From assembly GCA_022578605.1 (NCBI GenBank), contig MU394066.1, positions 620,001-684,000 on the forward strand: a stretch of 64,000 nucleotides of DNA. Direction: 5' to 3'. Positions 11,668 to 23,996 of this stretch are shown here, in pieces. Position 1 is the stretch's first letter; the number at the start of each line of letters is the position of its first letter. The position numbers and the translations under genes are program-made. The stretch is from Camillea tinctor (Eukaryota > Ascomycota > Sordariomycetes > Xylariales > Xylariaceae). The notes under the pieces were generated by a model. That model saw only the letters and a list, made by a program, of their open reading frames with translations. It ran no database searches and was not told the origin of the DNA.

Positions 11668-12505
11668 TCAATATACTTTAAGATCTTGTCTAGACCCTCA
11701 GCCGACTGCTTCTCCACCCACCCCTCAGTATACCCCTACCGAAATCGACGACCCACGCATCGTCTCGATCATCAATAAAGACATTATCTGTTTTCACATC
11801 ACCCCAAATAACGCCAGCCTTGTGCAAGAGGTCGACGGTCGTGCTGATCTAGCTCTTCCATATTTGCCTCAAGGCGACTGGCGTATGAGACTTCACGGCG
11901 CAAGTCAACGTCCGAGCCTTGCAGTCTATATAGGAGAGCAGAAGCCCGAAAGTTCTGCCTCAGAGTCTCGCACCAAACCATGAAGGCGGGGACCGCGTAC
12001 CTCGGGGCTAAGCATTGCTTCGCGCATCATCTTATAGGTGGGTGCTAGATCCGATCCAATCCGTGGCACCCTTGGTCGTCTCGCATTTGGTTGGTGACAT
12101 GTCTCCTGCTACTACTTTCAAAGTGTAAACCAACGTCTCGGCAAAGAAGAATTCGTGAAGAGTTGACTCGGCCAGGGCACTTGAATCTCGCCTAGGAAGG
12201 CCCTACAGCACAGGTAGGAAGGGCTCTACTAACCAGTCGTAGAAGTCTTCAACAGTCTGGCCATCCAGCTCGTCCTCCTCGGCTATGCGGAGGAAGAAGA
12301 GATATTGGCCTTTCAAGTAAGAAAACCCGGAAAAGTGATATTCAAACAAGCGGATAATGAGCCGGATTCCACGGCACATGATCACAAATTCAGAGTTCGT
12401 ATCGTGATCACTGAAGGTAAACTCGATGACTTGGTACTGGGGTATGTCCTTTGCCGTCACCGAGCCTGAGGCGTAAGCGTCATGCTCGTGGGTGTCTTGC
12501 ATCAA
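11668..12505 (-). pseudogene. Decayed protein-kinase-like pseudogene
   Basis: Reading right to left, an open stretch at 12505-12203 stops in frame. Homology-like sequence then continues through several frame changes and stops to about 11668. The C-lobe landmarks are still legible: VDLLHKAGVIWGDVKTDN at about 11760-11845 matches the catalytic loop of fungal kinase-like proteins (HxD replaced by WGD), and WVVDFGRG at about 11730-11760 matches the DFG segment. An in-frame TAG precedes the catalytic loop and a frameshift follows DFGRG. This is typical of the small fungal kinase/phosphotransferase-like proteins with a diverged HRD motif. It is clearly broken. Which intact paralogue it came from cannot be told here. 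Confidence 0.7.
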
Positions 12506-12943
12506 GCCTGCTAGACCTACCTAGCTTGGCGTCAGGGGGTAAGCGGCTTGAGTCTGATGCTTGCACACATCAACATCGCAGGTGCGAATTTTATAAGAGA
12601 AAGGATGCACCGCCAGACTCCGTGTTGGGCTTCGTTGCAGCCTATTGGAGTGAGACGATAGGTGAGGGAAAGGATGAAGTGTATTAATCCAGGAGAGAGT
12701 CTAGAGGAGGGCGTAAGCCCGATATATATGTACATATGGCAGTAGTGTAGTACCGTATAGCGGGGTGGTAGCCCCATATTCCAACACAGCCCTGGACCCT
12801 GATGGCAAGTCCGCAAAGGAGCTGTGGATAAATACTTAGCTTACCTACATAGGTATATGAGAAGCCCTGAGGCTGCGGTTTCAATGATCTGAACTTCTCC
12901 GACTATTGTTCCTGATATCCACGATTATTAGGACCTTAGCGGC
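12506..12943. other. Spacer before the NLR gene
   Basis: No gene supported. It may contain the 5' part of the decayed kinase-like gene and the promoter of the following gene, which starts with ATG at 12944. Confidence 0.4.
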
Positions 12944-15900
12944 ATGCAAACAATGTCAACCGCACCAGTTCAAAAAGAGCGCAGGGGTGTTCATCTCCAA
13001 CAAGTGTATCCTGAGCCTGGTAAAAATGATACCGACACTGACATCGATATTATCGCCATCCATGGCCTCGACACAAGGTCGCCCGATACATGGACATGGA
13101 AAGACCCTAAAGCCCCGGCGTCCCAAGTCAACTGGTTACAAGATCCAAGGATGCTCCCGAACGTAGTGAAAGGTGTCCGTATCTTTACATGTGACTGGCC
13201 TGCCGATCTTTTCGAACAGTCGAACATGGTCCAGAAGACTATTGAGGAATACTCTCTGCTCTTGTTCGAAGGCATACAGACAGATATCCAACTAACAAAA
13301 AGCCGCAAAAGAGAGAAGCGGCCAATATTCTTTATTGCGTCATGTCTCGGAGGAATTATTTTGATCAAGGCTCTAGTAGACACCGGGGAGAGATACGATT
13401 CCATCCGAAAAGCTACACGTGGTATTCTCTTTCTTGCCACGCCATTCCGAGGGACCTCGTTCCAAGACATTGCCGGTTGGGCAGAACCAGGTCTGAGAAT
13501 CTGGGCTCGAATACAAGATCGACAAGCGAGCCAGCTTATAGATTCTGTGCAGGGCTCGACGTTCGATTTGGAAAACCTTGTACACAAGTTCACCAAATTA
13601 TCACAAGATAGGGAGTCGTCCTACTTATTGTTCAACTTCTACGAGAAAGAAACAACTATCTTGCCTCCCAAGGTGCCTAGCTGGCTCTTCGGGCTTTTCG
13701 CAACGGAAAAGTTGGTAAGAACCATAAAGATATCATCGTTTCAACTCTTCTCCTTCCCAATTTTCATGAAAGTAGATGTGTTACTGATATTTATTAGTTG
13801 GTCGATAGATCATCAGCGAGTCTAGATATCATCACAGACCCATTGCCCTTAGGTCGTCGTCACCTTCTCATGAACAAATTCTCCGACCCCGAATGTGCGG
13901 ATTATAAACTTGTCGCCGGAAGAATCCAAACAATGATAAGGGAAATCCGAGAAGGAACTCCGCTGGAGCAAGCTGATGCCTGGATCCGAAAATATTGTTA
14001 TACGGAGGACAGGCTCTCGATCAAACGACTCTCGGGTCATAAGTTGCCGATGGACCTTTGCTACATAAACCTCGCTATCGTGGAACAGATAGATGGCAAT
14101 AACAGCTCAATTACGTTCCAGTCCTCTCCGTTTGCACTCGCCACTCGACTCAATATTGGAACACCGGACGAGGATGGTGAGTAATCTTGGGAGACATTTG
14201 TTCTCTGTCTTGGTTTGTTTCGGTAGCGAAATAGCCTATGAGGGCTAGGGGCATGAACTTTCACTCCCGATATCCAATAGCAAGAGTCAATAATTTACTC
14301 GATATAACAATTACTGACTACCATTCGTACAGCCAAGGTGGAGCTGTCAACAATGTTTGAGATTCGAAGATTAGCGAACGGCAATTTCACCAGCCCAAGA
14401 CGAATCCTCATCCGAGGGCGAGCGGGTGTTGGCAAGACTACTTTGTGTAAAAGGATTGTTCATGATTTTATCCAAGGCACATGGGAGGATAAGTTTGATC
14501 GCATACTCTGGATTCCCTTACGGAGATTGAAGACTTGGAAACCTCCGACGTATAACCTCAAGGAATTATTCAATTACGAATTCTTTAGCCAATACGAAGA
14601 CAGCGATGTCTTCGCAAAGGAAATGACCGCTGCTGTACAAAGAAATGAGGGGGAAACATTATTCGTCCTTGATGGTTTAGATGAGATAGTATCGGGTCTA
14701 TCTACAGATGGAAATCTGCCCCGGCTTCTCGATACACTTTTGAATCAACCCAATGTCATCATCACTTCTCGGCCACATGCAAATCTTCCGACTAGTGTCC
14801 GTCGTCCAGATCTAGAACTCGAGACAATTGGATTCTACCCCGACCAAGTACAAGAGTACATCGAAAAAACCTGTCGCTTTGAAAACCCCTGTTGTTCTGA
14901 AAAAGCCACCAAGATCCAATCGTACATTCAAGACCACACCCTGATTCAAGATCTCGTACGGATCCCAATCCAATTAGATGCCTTCTGCTTTACGTGGGAT
15001 GATAAATATCGCGATGAGCATACAATGCAAACTCTGACGGATATTTACCAAGCCATTGAAACTCGACTGTGGAAGAAGGATATATTGCGGTTACGGAAGA
15101 AACATGGTCAAGAATTGTTGACTGAAGACCAGATCGAAACGATGACCATGGATGATACTGTTGAACGTGGTCTAGCAAAGGATGAACTCCTTTTCTTGGA
15201 ATATCTTGCCTTTACAGGACTACATAACGATATAATAGACTTTGACTCGAAGGATATGGGCACAATATCTAACGAGTTTGGTCGAGGGCTCGTCCTCGAC
15301 AAGTTCTTACCGCACCTCTCTTTCCTCAGAACATCGGACCCAACGGCTAGACAAGGCCGAAACTATCAATTCTTACATTTGACATTCCAGGAATATTATG
15401 CGGCACGGTATTTTGCCCGGCATTTTGCACCAAAGAAGGGCTTTCATACAGACCTTGAATGCCTTGAGCTTAGGTCTCTTACGTCTCGAATGCTACAAAC
15501 TACATTCAGAAATACAAATACAACCCACGCTACAATATTTTTTGGCGATTCGTTACTGGCATCGTCCAAGCATGGGGAGGTGACTTCGGGCTTGGCAGCT
15601 TCTTCCGGGCGATCGAGGACGAGCCGCGCGACCTCTTCGGTCCAGCGCACCAACGACTTGTCATGAATTGCTTAAGCGAAGTGGCTTCATCACAGGGGAT
15701 GCCCGAGTTCCAAAAGCTCCGGACGTACTTAGAGGACCAATTACGACGGTGGTTGTTATTCGAATGTTTCCCCGATGGATATTATGACTTCCAGCCATTA
15801 TCATGCGAGAGAGAATTCCCGGAATCCATCCTGGAGGCCACCCTACGAGAAGCCCCCGAGAAAGTGAAAATAAAGATACTGCGTATGCTGCAAAAAAAAA

Positions 15901-17528
15901 CTTCTATTTCAAAAAAGACAGGAGACTGTGTTGCTTTATACCTAGTCGATCAATCTGACAAATTGGTCAAAGCGGCCCTTGAACTATTCTTTCTTCGCCC
16001 TAAATACGTGTCAAAAGATATTTGTGAACTTGTGCTCAAGGTAATCAGGCATTCGGAAGGTGAAGTCAGGCACAACGCTATAGAAGTCCTTCATCGACAA
16101 TCAACCATACCAGAGAGCATTATCCAAAGTATGATACATTTATTGAATCATCAAGATAGCATTCTTCGAGGCCTTGCGATCAACATCTTGGGTAGAGAGC
16201 CAGCACTGCCAACGAACATCGTTCAAAGTATGATTGATACGTTGGAGCATCAAGATGGGTATCTTCGTGGCGCTGCGGCAAGTGCATTATGTCGACAGTC
16301 AGCCTTACCAGAAAGTGTGGTCGACAACGTAGTCAATTTATTGGAATGGGGCGATGAACCACGATCGGCTTTCAAAAAATATATCATGGCACATTTACCT
16401 AGAGTAGCGGTTAGGATTGGAAATATACTTGCTCTGCAGCGATCGCCAACGGATATGGATGTGGTATTCTTGATTGAAACTGCATTTGGAAACGAAGCAC
16501 CAATTGAAGATGTTATCGAAAATATACCGGCCTTATTAGAAAATCAAGATAGGGATGCGCGATACTATGCGGTGCGAATCTTGAAAGAGAAAAGAACAGC
16601 CTTACCAGAAAAGGTCGTCCAAGACATAATGGCCTTGGGGAAAGATCGAGATGATCAAATACGAGCAGAGGTGGTGGGCTTTATGGAACATTATATGGCC
16701 AGATCAGAGGTGTGCCAAGCCGTGGTGTCTTTTCTGGGAGACCCGTCTAGGTTCGTACGTCGCTTTGCGGCATGTGCTATACGGTCCAACTGGACCTTCA
16801 TACCAGACACTGCGCATGGCAATGTAATGCATTCTTTGGGAGATGAAGACCAATTGGTCGTAGAGGATGTGATAAAGATAGGTTTGGAGCATCGGTTGGC
16901 CTTGCCAGAGACATGGCGAGCCGTGCGGGCCTCGTTGGAAAACCCAGGTCTAAGCAGTTGGGACATCAGGCAAATTATGAGCAGTATAAGTCAACATTTA
17001 GGCTCATCACCAGAAGATATTTACCAGCGTGCGGTGGATTGGGTAAACCATTTAGAGGAGGATGTCCGATGCAACGTGGAATATGAAATACAGCACCAAC
17101 CATCGCTTTCAGAAAGCACCCTCCAAAATATATTAACCTGGCTGACAGATTCACGCAATATTCCCGGATCGACAGTAGCGGACGGCTTATTAAAACATAT
17201 AAAGCTCATACCAGATGAACGATTTTCTTCATTTCTTCTAGGTTTGGGTAGCCAATCTTTCAACCAACTCTATCGCCAATGTTTGGGAGTAAGCTTTCGT
17301 TGTCATATCACATGGTACGTTGAAGGCGAATTTGCCTACCTTGACACACCGGAGGGAAGCAAACGTTTTCCCTTTGATCAGTCGTTGAGGCGCCAAATCG
17401 AAGAAGTGCAGAGATCATTAATGCACCCCGATGCCCATACAAAGACGGATTCCGACTCCTTTAAAGAGAAAATATTCTTGAGAACAATAACCGCTCAGCC
17501 AGAGGAGGAACTTGAAATGCAGAGGTAG
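12944..17528 (+). CDS. NLR-type STAND protein: SesB-like hydrolase - NACHT - HEAT repeats, with apparent frameshift
   Basis: A fungal NOD-like receptor candidate, likely a cytosolic self/non-self or pathogen sensor. Exons 12944-13714, 13798-14176 and 14333 onward join in frame (donors GTAAGA and GTGAGT). Residues about 30-230 form an alpha/beta-hydrolase (SesB/DUF676-like) effector domain: IIAIHGLDT, then a nucleophile elbow ASCLGG with Cys134 where Ser is usual. The NACHT domain has P-loop GRAGVGKTT (412-420), Walker B LFVLDGLDE (493-501) and sensor VIITSRP (525-531), then LTFQEYYAARYF of the winged-helix end. From 15663 (open from about 15480) the neighbouring frame continues with IFWRF and then degenerate HEAT-type helical repeats to 17528. 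The two parts are out of frame by one base around 15475-15485. A spliced explanation would need a 36-nt intron, so this is a frameshift in the genome or an assembly error. Otherwise the gene looks intact. Confidence 0.8.
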
Positions 17529-18793
17529 GTTTATGAAGAGAGGAAGCGTCGTAAAACTCTACGGTCGGTTCAGATTCCGAATCTACGGACTATTCAACGC
17601 GATTGTTAGCCTCAATGACGGGGAGGCCGTTCCCTGCGGAGAAAACATTAGGACCTCTCTAGCCGGCTTTGGCTCACTGAACCGAGGTAGCTATTGGGGG
17701 TATCTTTGCTGCCCCTTTTCGAATGTGTACGAGAGCCAGGAGAAGACCCTCTCCTTCCTCTGATAGATACATCCGTGTAGTTGGGACATTCTACAGGGAA
17801 ATTCTTTTCCGGAGACCGCACTTGGAGTTTTGAGTGTCTGCAGGAACTGGGAATGGCGAGATATGCTTCCCTGGAAACTTCATTGGTATGCCGGGGATTG
17901 CGCTATATGCAAAGCGTAATTGCTGACCGCGATCGCTCTTATGGCGGTGCTTCAGCATGTCATGTTAGTCCCCTGTACGATGTTGCCTTTCTTTTTTTCT
18001 TTTTCTTGTTGGGTGGTTTCCCGTCGCCGGGTCCGGTTAGGTTGGCGTTATGAACTACTTTTTTTCTTTCTATCAAAGGGCGCAGTGGGGTTTTCGGGAT
18101 ATTGAACTAGCCTCCTGTTTTCAAAAGCAGTATCAATCATTATTTCCATGTTATTTTTCACAGATACAATGTTCTTCTTGATATTTCCCAGTAACAACAG
18201 TTTCCAAATTGAGGGCGCTATTTTAAGGGTGGTGTCTTGATCATAGCTAGGAAGTTTGGTATATGCTAACGAGGACAAATGATCTTGATCTAATTGTTGT
18301 GAGAACCTTGACAAACTATTTAGTATTCAGCGTTTACCTTGGGTTCTGTTGACTAATACTTACATATGGTATTGAACCACTTGATTGCCATAAATTCGGT
18401 TCGCTTAGTACATTGCACTCTGTCATGAAGGCATAGCAACTTCGCGGTTAGTTGCTCTAACTGCGTGTTCCTTGTAGTAAGTGCTAACCTTTCATTGGTT
18501 GAAAGAACGAATCATCAGGGTGATATAGGCGGGGTCGAGATGTGATGTAGTATTAATGCGGCTAGACATGCATGATTCGTTTATAATCATTGTAATCTAG
18601 TCTCTTCATAATCCCTCGTGATGAACTGGACTAAATCTAGCATCGTATATACCTATATATAGCTACCCCTACTCTAGGGATAAATGGAGGAAGTCTTCCC
18701 TCTCTATGCTCAATTCTATTCCCTAATATGCTCCTGAGACTGTCGTCCATGATATAGTAGCACCAATCCCCTGTCAAGGACCGTACTACAAGA
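17529..18793. other. Intergenic stretch after the NLR
   Basis: Holds the presumed NLR 3' region and a T-rich tract (about 17985-18075). Short frames near 17512-17763 and 17781-18053 lack protein character. The segment just before the next gene (18650-18790) is a plausible promoter. Confidence 0.45.
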
Positions 18794-19675
18794 ATGGCAG
18801 AGTCTGATCGGTACGCAGCTGAGAAGGCTCACCTCAAAGAGCATGGCTGGGCACGGATGCGCTCCGTTCTATCTAAGGACGAAGCCGCTCAGGCATTGGA
18901 AAAGCTGTGGGAGGCAAAAGCGAAGGTAGAAGCCGGAGGGGAGGAAACGTTTCTGCCGTTTCTAGACCCTAATCCCAGCAATATCCGAATATTCTACCTC
19001 CTCCAGCTGGATCAGATATTCAGGGATCTGATATTCCACCCCACCGCACTCGAGATGGTGGGGTCGGTGCTTGGCGAGAAGTTCATCATTTCGAACTTCA
19101 CCGCGAATATAGCCCGTCCCGGATCAAAGTCGATGTGTCTGCATTCTGATCAAAGCCTCGTTATGCCGGATCCATGGACGAACATCTGGGCTATGAACGC
19201 CGTTTGGTGAGCCTCTAATGAGAGCGAAGAGTTCTAAGTTGCTGACTGGCGCGCGCACACGTGCCGTGGCCATCACAGGTGCCTGACCGACGTGACCAAA
19301 GAAAACGGGGCAACACTCTACATCCCCGGTTCGAATAAAATAGAGGCGCGTACAGAGGTTCCTTCGAATGCCCCGGAGCTCCTGGTCCCATTCGAGGCCG
19401 AGGCCGGGGACGTGCTCATCATGGACGGCCGGCTGTGGCACACGAGCGGGGAGAACGTGACCAAAGACCAGGATCGGGCCCTGCTTTTCGGTTATTACAC
19501 CGCGCCTCACATCAGACAGCAGACGAACTGGGCGGCAGCGCTATCAAAAGAGATTCAGGAAGGGTTTAGTCCTGCGCAGAGGACGATGTTAGGGTTGGAT
19601 CCTACAGCGAATGTTGATGTTGTCGGGGACCTGAGATTCTTATCTGTTCAGTTCCCGGGGTTAGTGCCCAGTTAG
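18794..19675 (+). CDS. Phytanoyl-CoA dioxygenase family (PhyH-like Fe(II)/2-oxoglutarate oxygenase)
   Basis: Two exons (18794-19206 and 19279-19675) encode 269 residues, a normal size for the short fungal PhyH group. The Fe(II) triad is visible: His117 and Asp119 in LHSDQS, and His192 in LWHTSGEN. The arginine that anchors 2-oxoglutarate follows in DQDRALLFGYY. The intron splits a Trp codon. Members hydroxylate, desaturate or form peroxides on small molecules, often in secondary metabolism. No polyketide, terpene or peptide synthase is nearby, so a pathway cannot be assigned. Stop codon is TAG at 19673. Confidence 0.9.
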
Positions 19676-20100
19676 ATCAGACTATTCTCTTATGTTGCTA
19701 AAGTCCGGGTTCATGGGGGTAGTAGAAATGCATCAGTTCGAAATTCTAATTGTTCGGTGAAAATTGAGCTAAAAGACGTAATTGTCATATTCAAGTTAAC
19801 AGAAATATAGATCCACTAGAGAGGCACATAGCCTGTTCTAACATCCATCCATTATACGAAAGGAAAGAAGGGCAGCTAGGTTGCGAAAGAAATGGATACA
19901 GGAGTCTAGATTCGCACGGTTTTGATCAATAGTATAATGACTTACAATTAAGATGATTTCAAACTACAACAAGTATCGTAATATGCAAATAAATTGAAAC
20001 TATAAACTGAATTGGCATGATCAATAACTATCGAGATGTAAAATATCGTCGACGAATCCCCTCGAAAGTTTCAATGCCGTGTGTTGCTTTTTATATAGAT
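19676..20100. other. Spacer between convergent genes
   Basis: AT-rich, no coding signal. It separates the 3' ends of the dioxygenase and the minus-strand pseudogene. Confidence 0.5.
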
Positions 20101-20883
20101 CTAAATGAATGCATGTGCTTCTAATAGTAACAAAGCATTGCGGCTCTGGGTTCCGAAGCTGAGACCCCTCGAGTCTATGCTGAAGCTTCCGCTCGCAGCC
20201 TGCGCGTAACCTAGCGTGTTCTGGCATTCTGGGAGCTCATCCCAGGGCCTCCCCGGCGTTGTACAGCTCTTGATAGAGTTGATGCCCGGGATACGCCCGT
20301 CGGATAGGATCGCGTCGACGCAGGCCTGGCCCAGCGTGGGGACGCAGCCAGCGCTGTTTGTATGGTCTTCTGTGTAGGCGTTTGTCACGTTCACGGGCAT
20401 GTCGATCGGCTGGCTGAGGACTGACACACAAAATCCTGCGTTGGAGTCGTTAAGCTGGCCTAAGATGCTTCCGCTCCCAGACTAGGCGAAATCGTATGTC
20501 GTAGAGACCGCGTGAGGGTCTATGATCATGCCGCTTGCTTCAGCGTTGGGTGCAGCAAAGTCGCTGACATTGACACCTGAATCTCATATCACGTTAATAT
20601 GCGTTTAGAAGACACGAAGACTGGTGTACTGACGCCACGTCCATTCTGTTTCTCGGAAAGATGAAAGGGAGGGCGTGCTAGCTGCCGACTCGAAGGGTTT
20701 GAAGGTGACCCTGAGTGTTGCGTTAGGATTTTGCTCAGCATTACTGATCAGTCCAAGTGTATAGGTATTGACCCTGTCTGGTACCGAACTGCCGAGTATG
20801 TTTTGTTCGTATACATATGCTTTCACAAGAAGCGGCAGTGTGGGAAAGGATAGTATAAATTTCATGCTGTGGGTATAAGTCAT
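20101..20883 (-). pseudogene. Secreted-protein gene interrupted by an in-frame TAG
   Basis: Exon 1 (20883-20634; the likely start is Met at 20865, MKFILSFPTLPLLVKA) has a hydrophobic signal-peptide-like N-terminus. A 57-nt intron (20633-20577) removes cleanly and joins TWR to VNVSDF. Exon 2 (20576-20101) continues with N-glycosylation-type motifs and paired cysteines (GCVPTLGQACVDAIL and IKSCTTPG...PECQ). The frame is broken once, by TAG at 20484-20482 (after TTYDFA), then runs on for about 125 residues. The resemblance is to uncharacterised fungal extracellular proteins; I cannot name the family. One substitution could restore or have created the stop, so recent inactivation or a base error are both possible. 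Confidence 0.6.
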
Positions 20884-21499
20884 GACTTCAGGGCGAGAGA
20901 CTAGCTACAAGGAAGACAATAACATCAGTCACCTATAAACATGCAGAATTTGGAACTAAAGAAAAAAGGATCCAGAAGGAAGCACATTTTATTTAAAGAC
21001 AGGAAGATTTGATGATTGATCTTCTGATGCATTGTTGATATTAATGATGTTTGTGGGAAAGCGACACTTATAACAGCTGCTGTAGCCCTGAGGCACAGTT
21101 TAACCAACATGCATTTAGCGGAGTTGATTTCATTTTCCACTACGAGACGTTCCTTATGTTGAGCATTGCCATTGATCAGGTAATTTGGGATTCATTCCAT
21201 GAAAGGATGAAGGTGGTCATCCAAGGTGGCTATCCATTGGTAGTGGGTGGTAGACGTTGAACAAGGATGGATGAAGCTGTATCCTAGAGCTTACATACAT
21301 GACCCTTATATAGCACTGCCTACCTATACCTACGCTTGATTGAGAAATGGAGTCCCTTGAAAACCACCAATCATGTGGCGCGAACTTAGGTGCCTAATAT
21401 TGGAGACAACCTACACATATTTAAGATCTCCCTTTCGGCTCAGCTCCCCCTTCTTTCATCGTATCTTATCCTTGTCTTCGCTCAAGACTACCAAAAAAT
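20884..21499. other. Divergent promoter spacer
   Basis: About 0.6 kb between the minus-strand secreted-protein pseudogene and the plus-strand ankyrin gene. No coding signal; CT-rich just before 21500. Confidence 0.5.
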
Positions 21500-23085
21500 A
21501 TGGATCTATTCAGCCTTCCACCAGAGGTTGTGTTGCTAATTATGCAATATGTTGTTCTATCCCGTGAGCTCCCGCGCGTGATGCGAATCCGTCTTGTTAG
21601 CCGTACGTTCAATTCCCAAGATGACCTCTTTATCAATGAAACGCACCTTTAGAACAGAAGCAACTTTGATTATTAACAACCTATTCTCTAGGACAGTTCA
21701 AAAACTACGTAGATGATGCCGTTTTCAGTCTATATCTGCTGAGCCGTTACAACGGCACCCCTTGGTGGGTTAGCAAGTGTGGCTCGCTGGCCTGGAACGC
21801 GCATCAGGGCAGGACTCCATACGTTTGCTCCTATTTGATATATCAAGCCAGGCGGGAGAAACATACCACCTCTCAGCTCGGGCGAGTCTATCGCACCGCA
21901 AAGGCGATCTGCGAGCTGGACGGTGACGCCGTGGAGGGCGAAGCCTTCTCGGCCCGTCTCGACGCCCTAATCCGTCTTGCCTTTGTAAAACATGCACAAT
22001 GGCTATTTCGCGAGCCCACCACCGAGTCGAGCACGTGTTCAGAATCAGAGCTCCAAGTCGATGTATACGTAGCAGCCGTGTACTTCGGCCGGCATACCTA
22101 CGTCCGGGATCTCATCTCCGCAGGCGTCGAGCTCAGCCGCACATACGGCATGGGCCGCGACTCGTACTCGTACAGCACGATCTTCGGGTATGCCTTCGAT
22201 GCGGCGCTGCGCCAGGGCGACCTCGCTATGATCTCGCTGCTGCACTCCCACAACCACGATATCAGGGACCCGGAGCAGCGCGCAATCCGCTACCAGGCGG
22301 ACCTGCTTACCGAGGGGAACCTCCGCCGCCACCGCGCCCTCGTCGACCTCACCCTCGCCATGCGGCCCATCAACATCCCCGCGACCAGTACCGAGCGCAG
22401 GCACGACCAAATCTGCCGAGCTCTCGAAGGCCACCTCCGCTCCACGCCCTGGCCCGACATATATGAGCGCGTCCTCGCACTGCTGGGGCCCGACCCGCGG
22501 CGCCATTGCCCCTTTCTCGGGTTGACCCGCGCCGCGCGGCGGGGCGACATAGACATGGTGCGCTATTTCCTCAGCAAGGTCGCGGATCCAAACCCCTCTG
22601 GGCGCCGCCACAATTCGCCCCGCTACCAAGCCCTGTCGGCCGCGGTCGAACGCTGTCACGAGGCGACCGCGCGCATCCTCCTCGACGCCGGCGTAGACCC
22701 GAACAACTGCCGGCCACCGGAAACGCCGCTCGTGCTGGCGGCGTGGAGGTGCAGCGTGAGGCTGGTCAGAATGCTGCTGGATTACGGCGCAGACGTGAAC
22801 GAAGGCCGTCCGCCTCCCATTGTGATAGCGGTTATTAAGGAGGACTTGGGCATGTTTCGTTTCCTACGGGAGCACGGCGCCAAGATTGACACACCCGAGA
22901 CGGGAGGCTGGGCTATGGCATTGGCTAAATCTCACGGGTTATCTTCGATGATGGACCTCCTGGTGAGGGAAGGCGTAGGTGAAGATGTGGTATTGCACCG
23001 CGTTGCATGGTGGGATGAGCAGCGCTGGTGGTATAGACGTCTATGGCCTCTGTGGGCACGGCAAGAGCCGGGATGTCTAATTTAA
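21500..23085 (+). CDS. F-box-like / ankyrin-repeat protein
   Basis: Exon 1 (21500-21602) begins MDLFSLPPEVVLLIMQYV, a short F-box-like helix pair. A GTACGT intron (21603-21691) is removed, giving VSRQFKNYVDDAVF across the junction. Exon 2 (21692-23085) completes 498 residues. The C-terminal half holds about four ankyrin repeats, seen as LGLTRAARRGDIDMVRYFL, ALSAAVERCHEATARILLDAGVDPN, PLVLAAWRCSVRLVRMLLDYGADVN and a last one with FLREHGAKID. These proteins are abundant in filamentous fungi. A role as a substrate adaptor is inferred from the family, not shown. GC content is higher than in the flanking DNA. Confidence 0.85.
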
Positions 23086-23996
23086 CGATGTTATTATAAA
23101 TATCCTGGAGAAAACGGTGATATACCTAAGTACATAGACAGGTTGCTTTTGGGTACAGCCAATCTGTCTCACATGCGCGGCAACTAGTCTAGCAACTGTA
23201 TTGAAATCAAGGACTGAACAGGTGTTCAAGGGTGGTCCTGTCTGGACAGATTTATATCATGGAAATATTTACTAATGAGCTCTCAGATTCCTGGGGATTA
23301 AACCATATGACTAATATATATAACGACACATTTAATATAGTGGTGACAAAAAAAGGAAAGGCATTATAGTGATAGGACTCAATTGATAGATTCAATTATC
23401 TTTGATGTTATGCCGAAACCCCGTTATTTTGTAAGCAAGCTGTCACGCACTATATATGAGCTAATAGCCAAAAGCTATTCGCATTTGCTTTTTAGCTTTA
23501 CACAAGCCTATTTATGTGAACCGAGTTATTATATTGTCACGTATGAAGGCATTCCCATGAATTAAGTCCACCTGATCTACCCAGGTACATTTTATTATAA
23601 CCGTGATAAAAAAACACTATTATAATACAAATTAATGTTCATTAACCAGATAATAAAACTTTAAGATATTTTATTATAAAAGCTGCTATTGTGCTATTGT
23701 TATTATGGTTGAAAGCACTACGAAGGGAGTGCTCAGCGACTTATAACTCATGCAATATTTCTTTTAAAGCATACCAGGTAGCACAACACAGCAAAGGCGT
23801 CCCTACTTAGGCACATGACCACCGTCCTTACATTGTCACTGGTGGACCAGCCTTGCGTCTATATTGGCGTCTAACCCCCTTACCTGATGTCATAAATATA
23901 AGTACATCTCTCATTATTCTCAAGAAGCTGTGGATCTCTGGACAATCCGTAACTATCTTCTATCACTAAATCCCACCAGTATTTCGCATATTAAAT
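23086..23996. other. AT-rich spacer holding a mini-LTR copy
   Basis: No gene. Contains the first 62-bp TGT...ACA element (listed separately), oligo-A runs and TTATTATA-rich sequence. Confidence 0.6.
23441..23502 (+). mobile_element. Mini LTR-like element, copy 1 (62 bp, TSD CAAGC)
   Basis: Starts TGTCACGCAC and ends TTTAGCTTTACA. It is flanked by the identical 5-mers CAAGC at 23436-23440 and 23503-23507. The core GCTAATAG...CTATTCGC can pair except for one position. It differs from copies 2 and 3 by a few substitutions and short indels, so it is the most diverged copy. No coding capacity. Confidence 0.8.

Noticed and set aside
15474..15509. A 36-nt intron explaining the NLR frame change
   Set aside because: Ends are GT...AG and the joined sequence reads plausibly (LRKYKYNPRY), but it is shorter than any intron seen here and below the usual fungal minimum, so a frameshift is preferred until transcripts are seen.
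17512..17763. Extension of the NLR past 17528 by another exon
   Set aside because: A GTAGGT donor is available, but the downstream frame has no repeat character and no convincing acceptor pair.
22045..22659. Antisense ORF over the ankyrin gene
   Set aside because: Shadow of a high-GC coding frame with clear ankyrin repeats on the plus strand.
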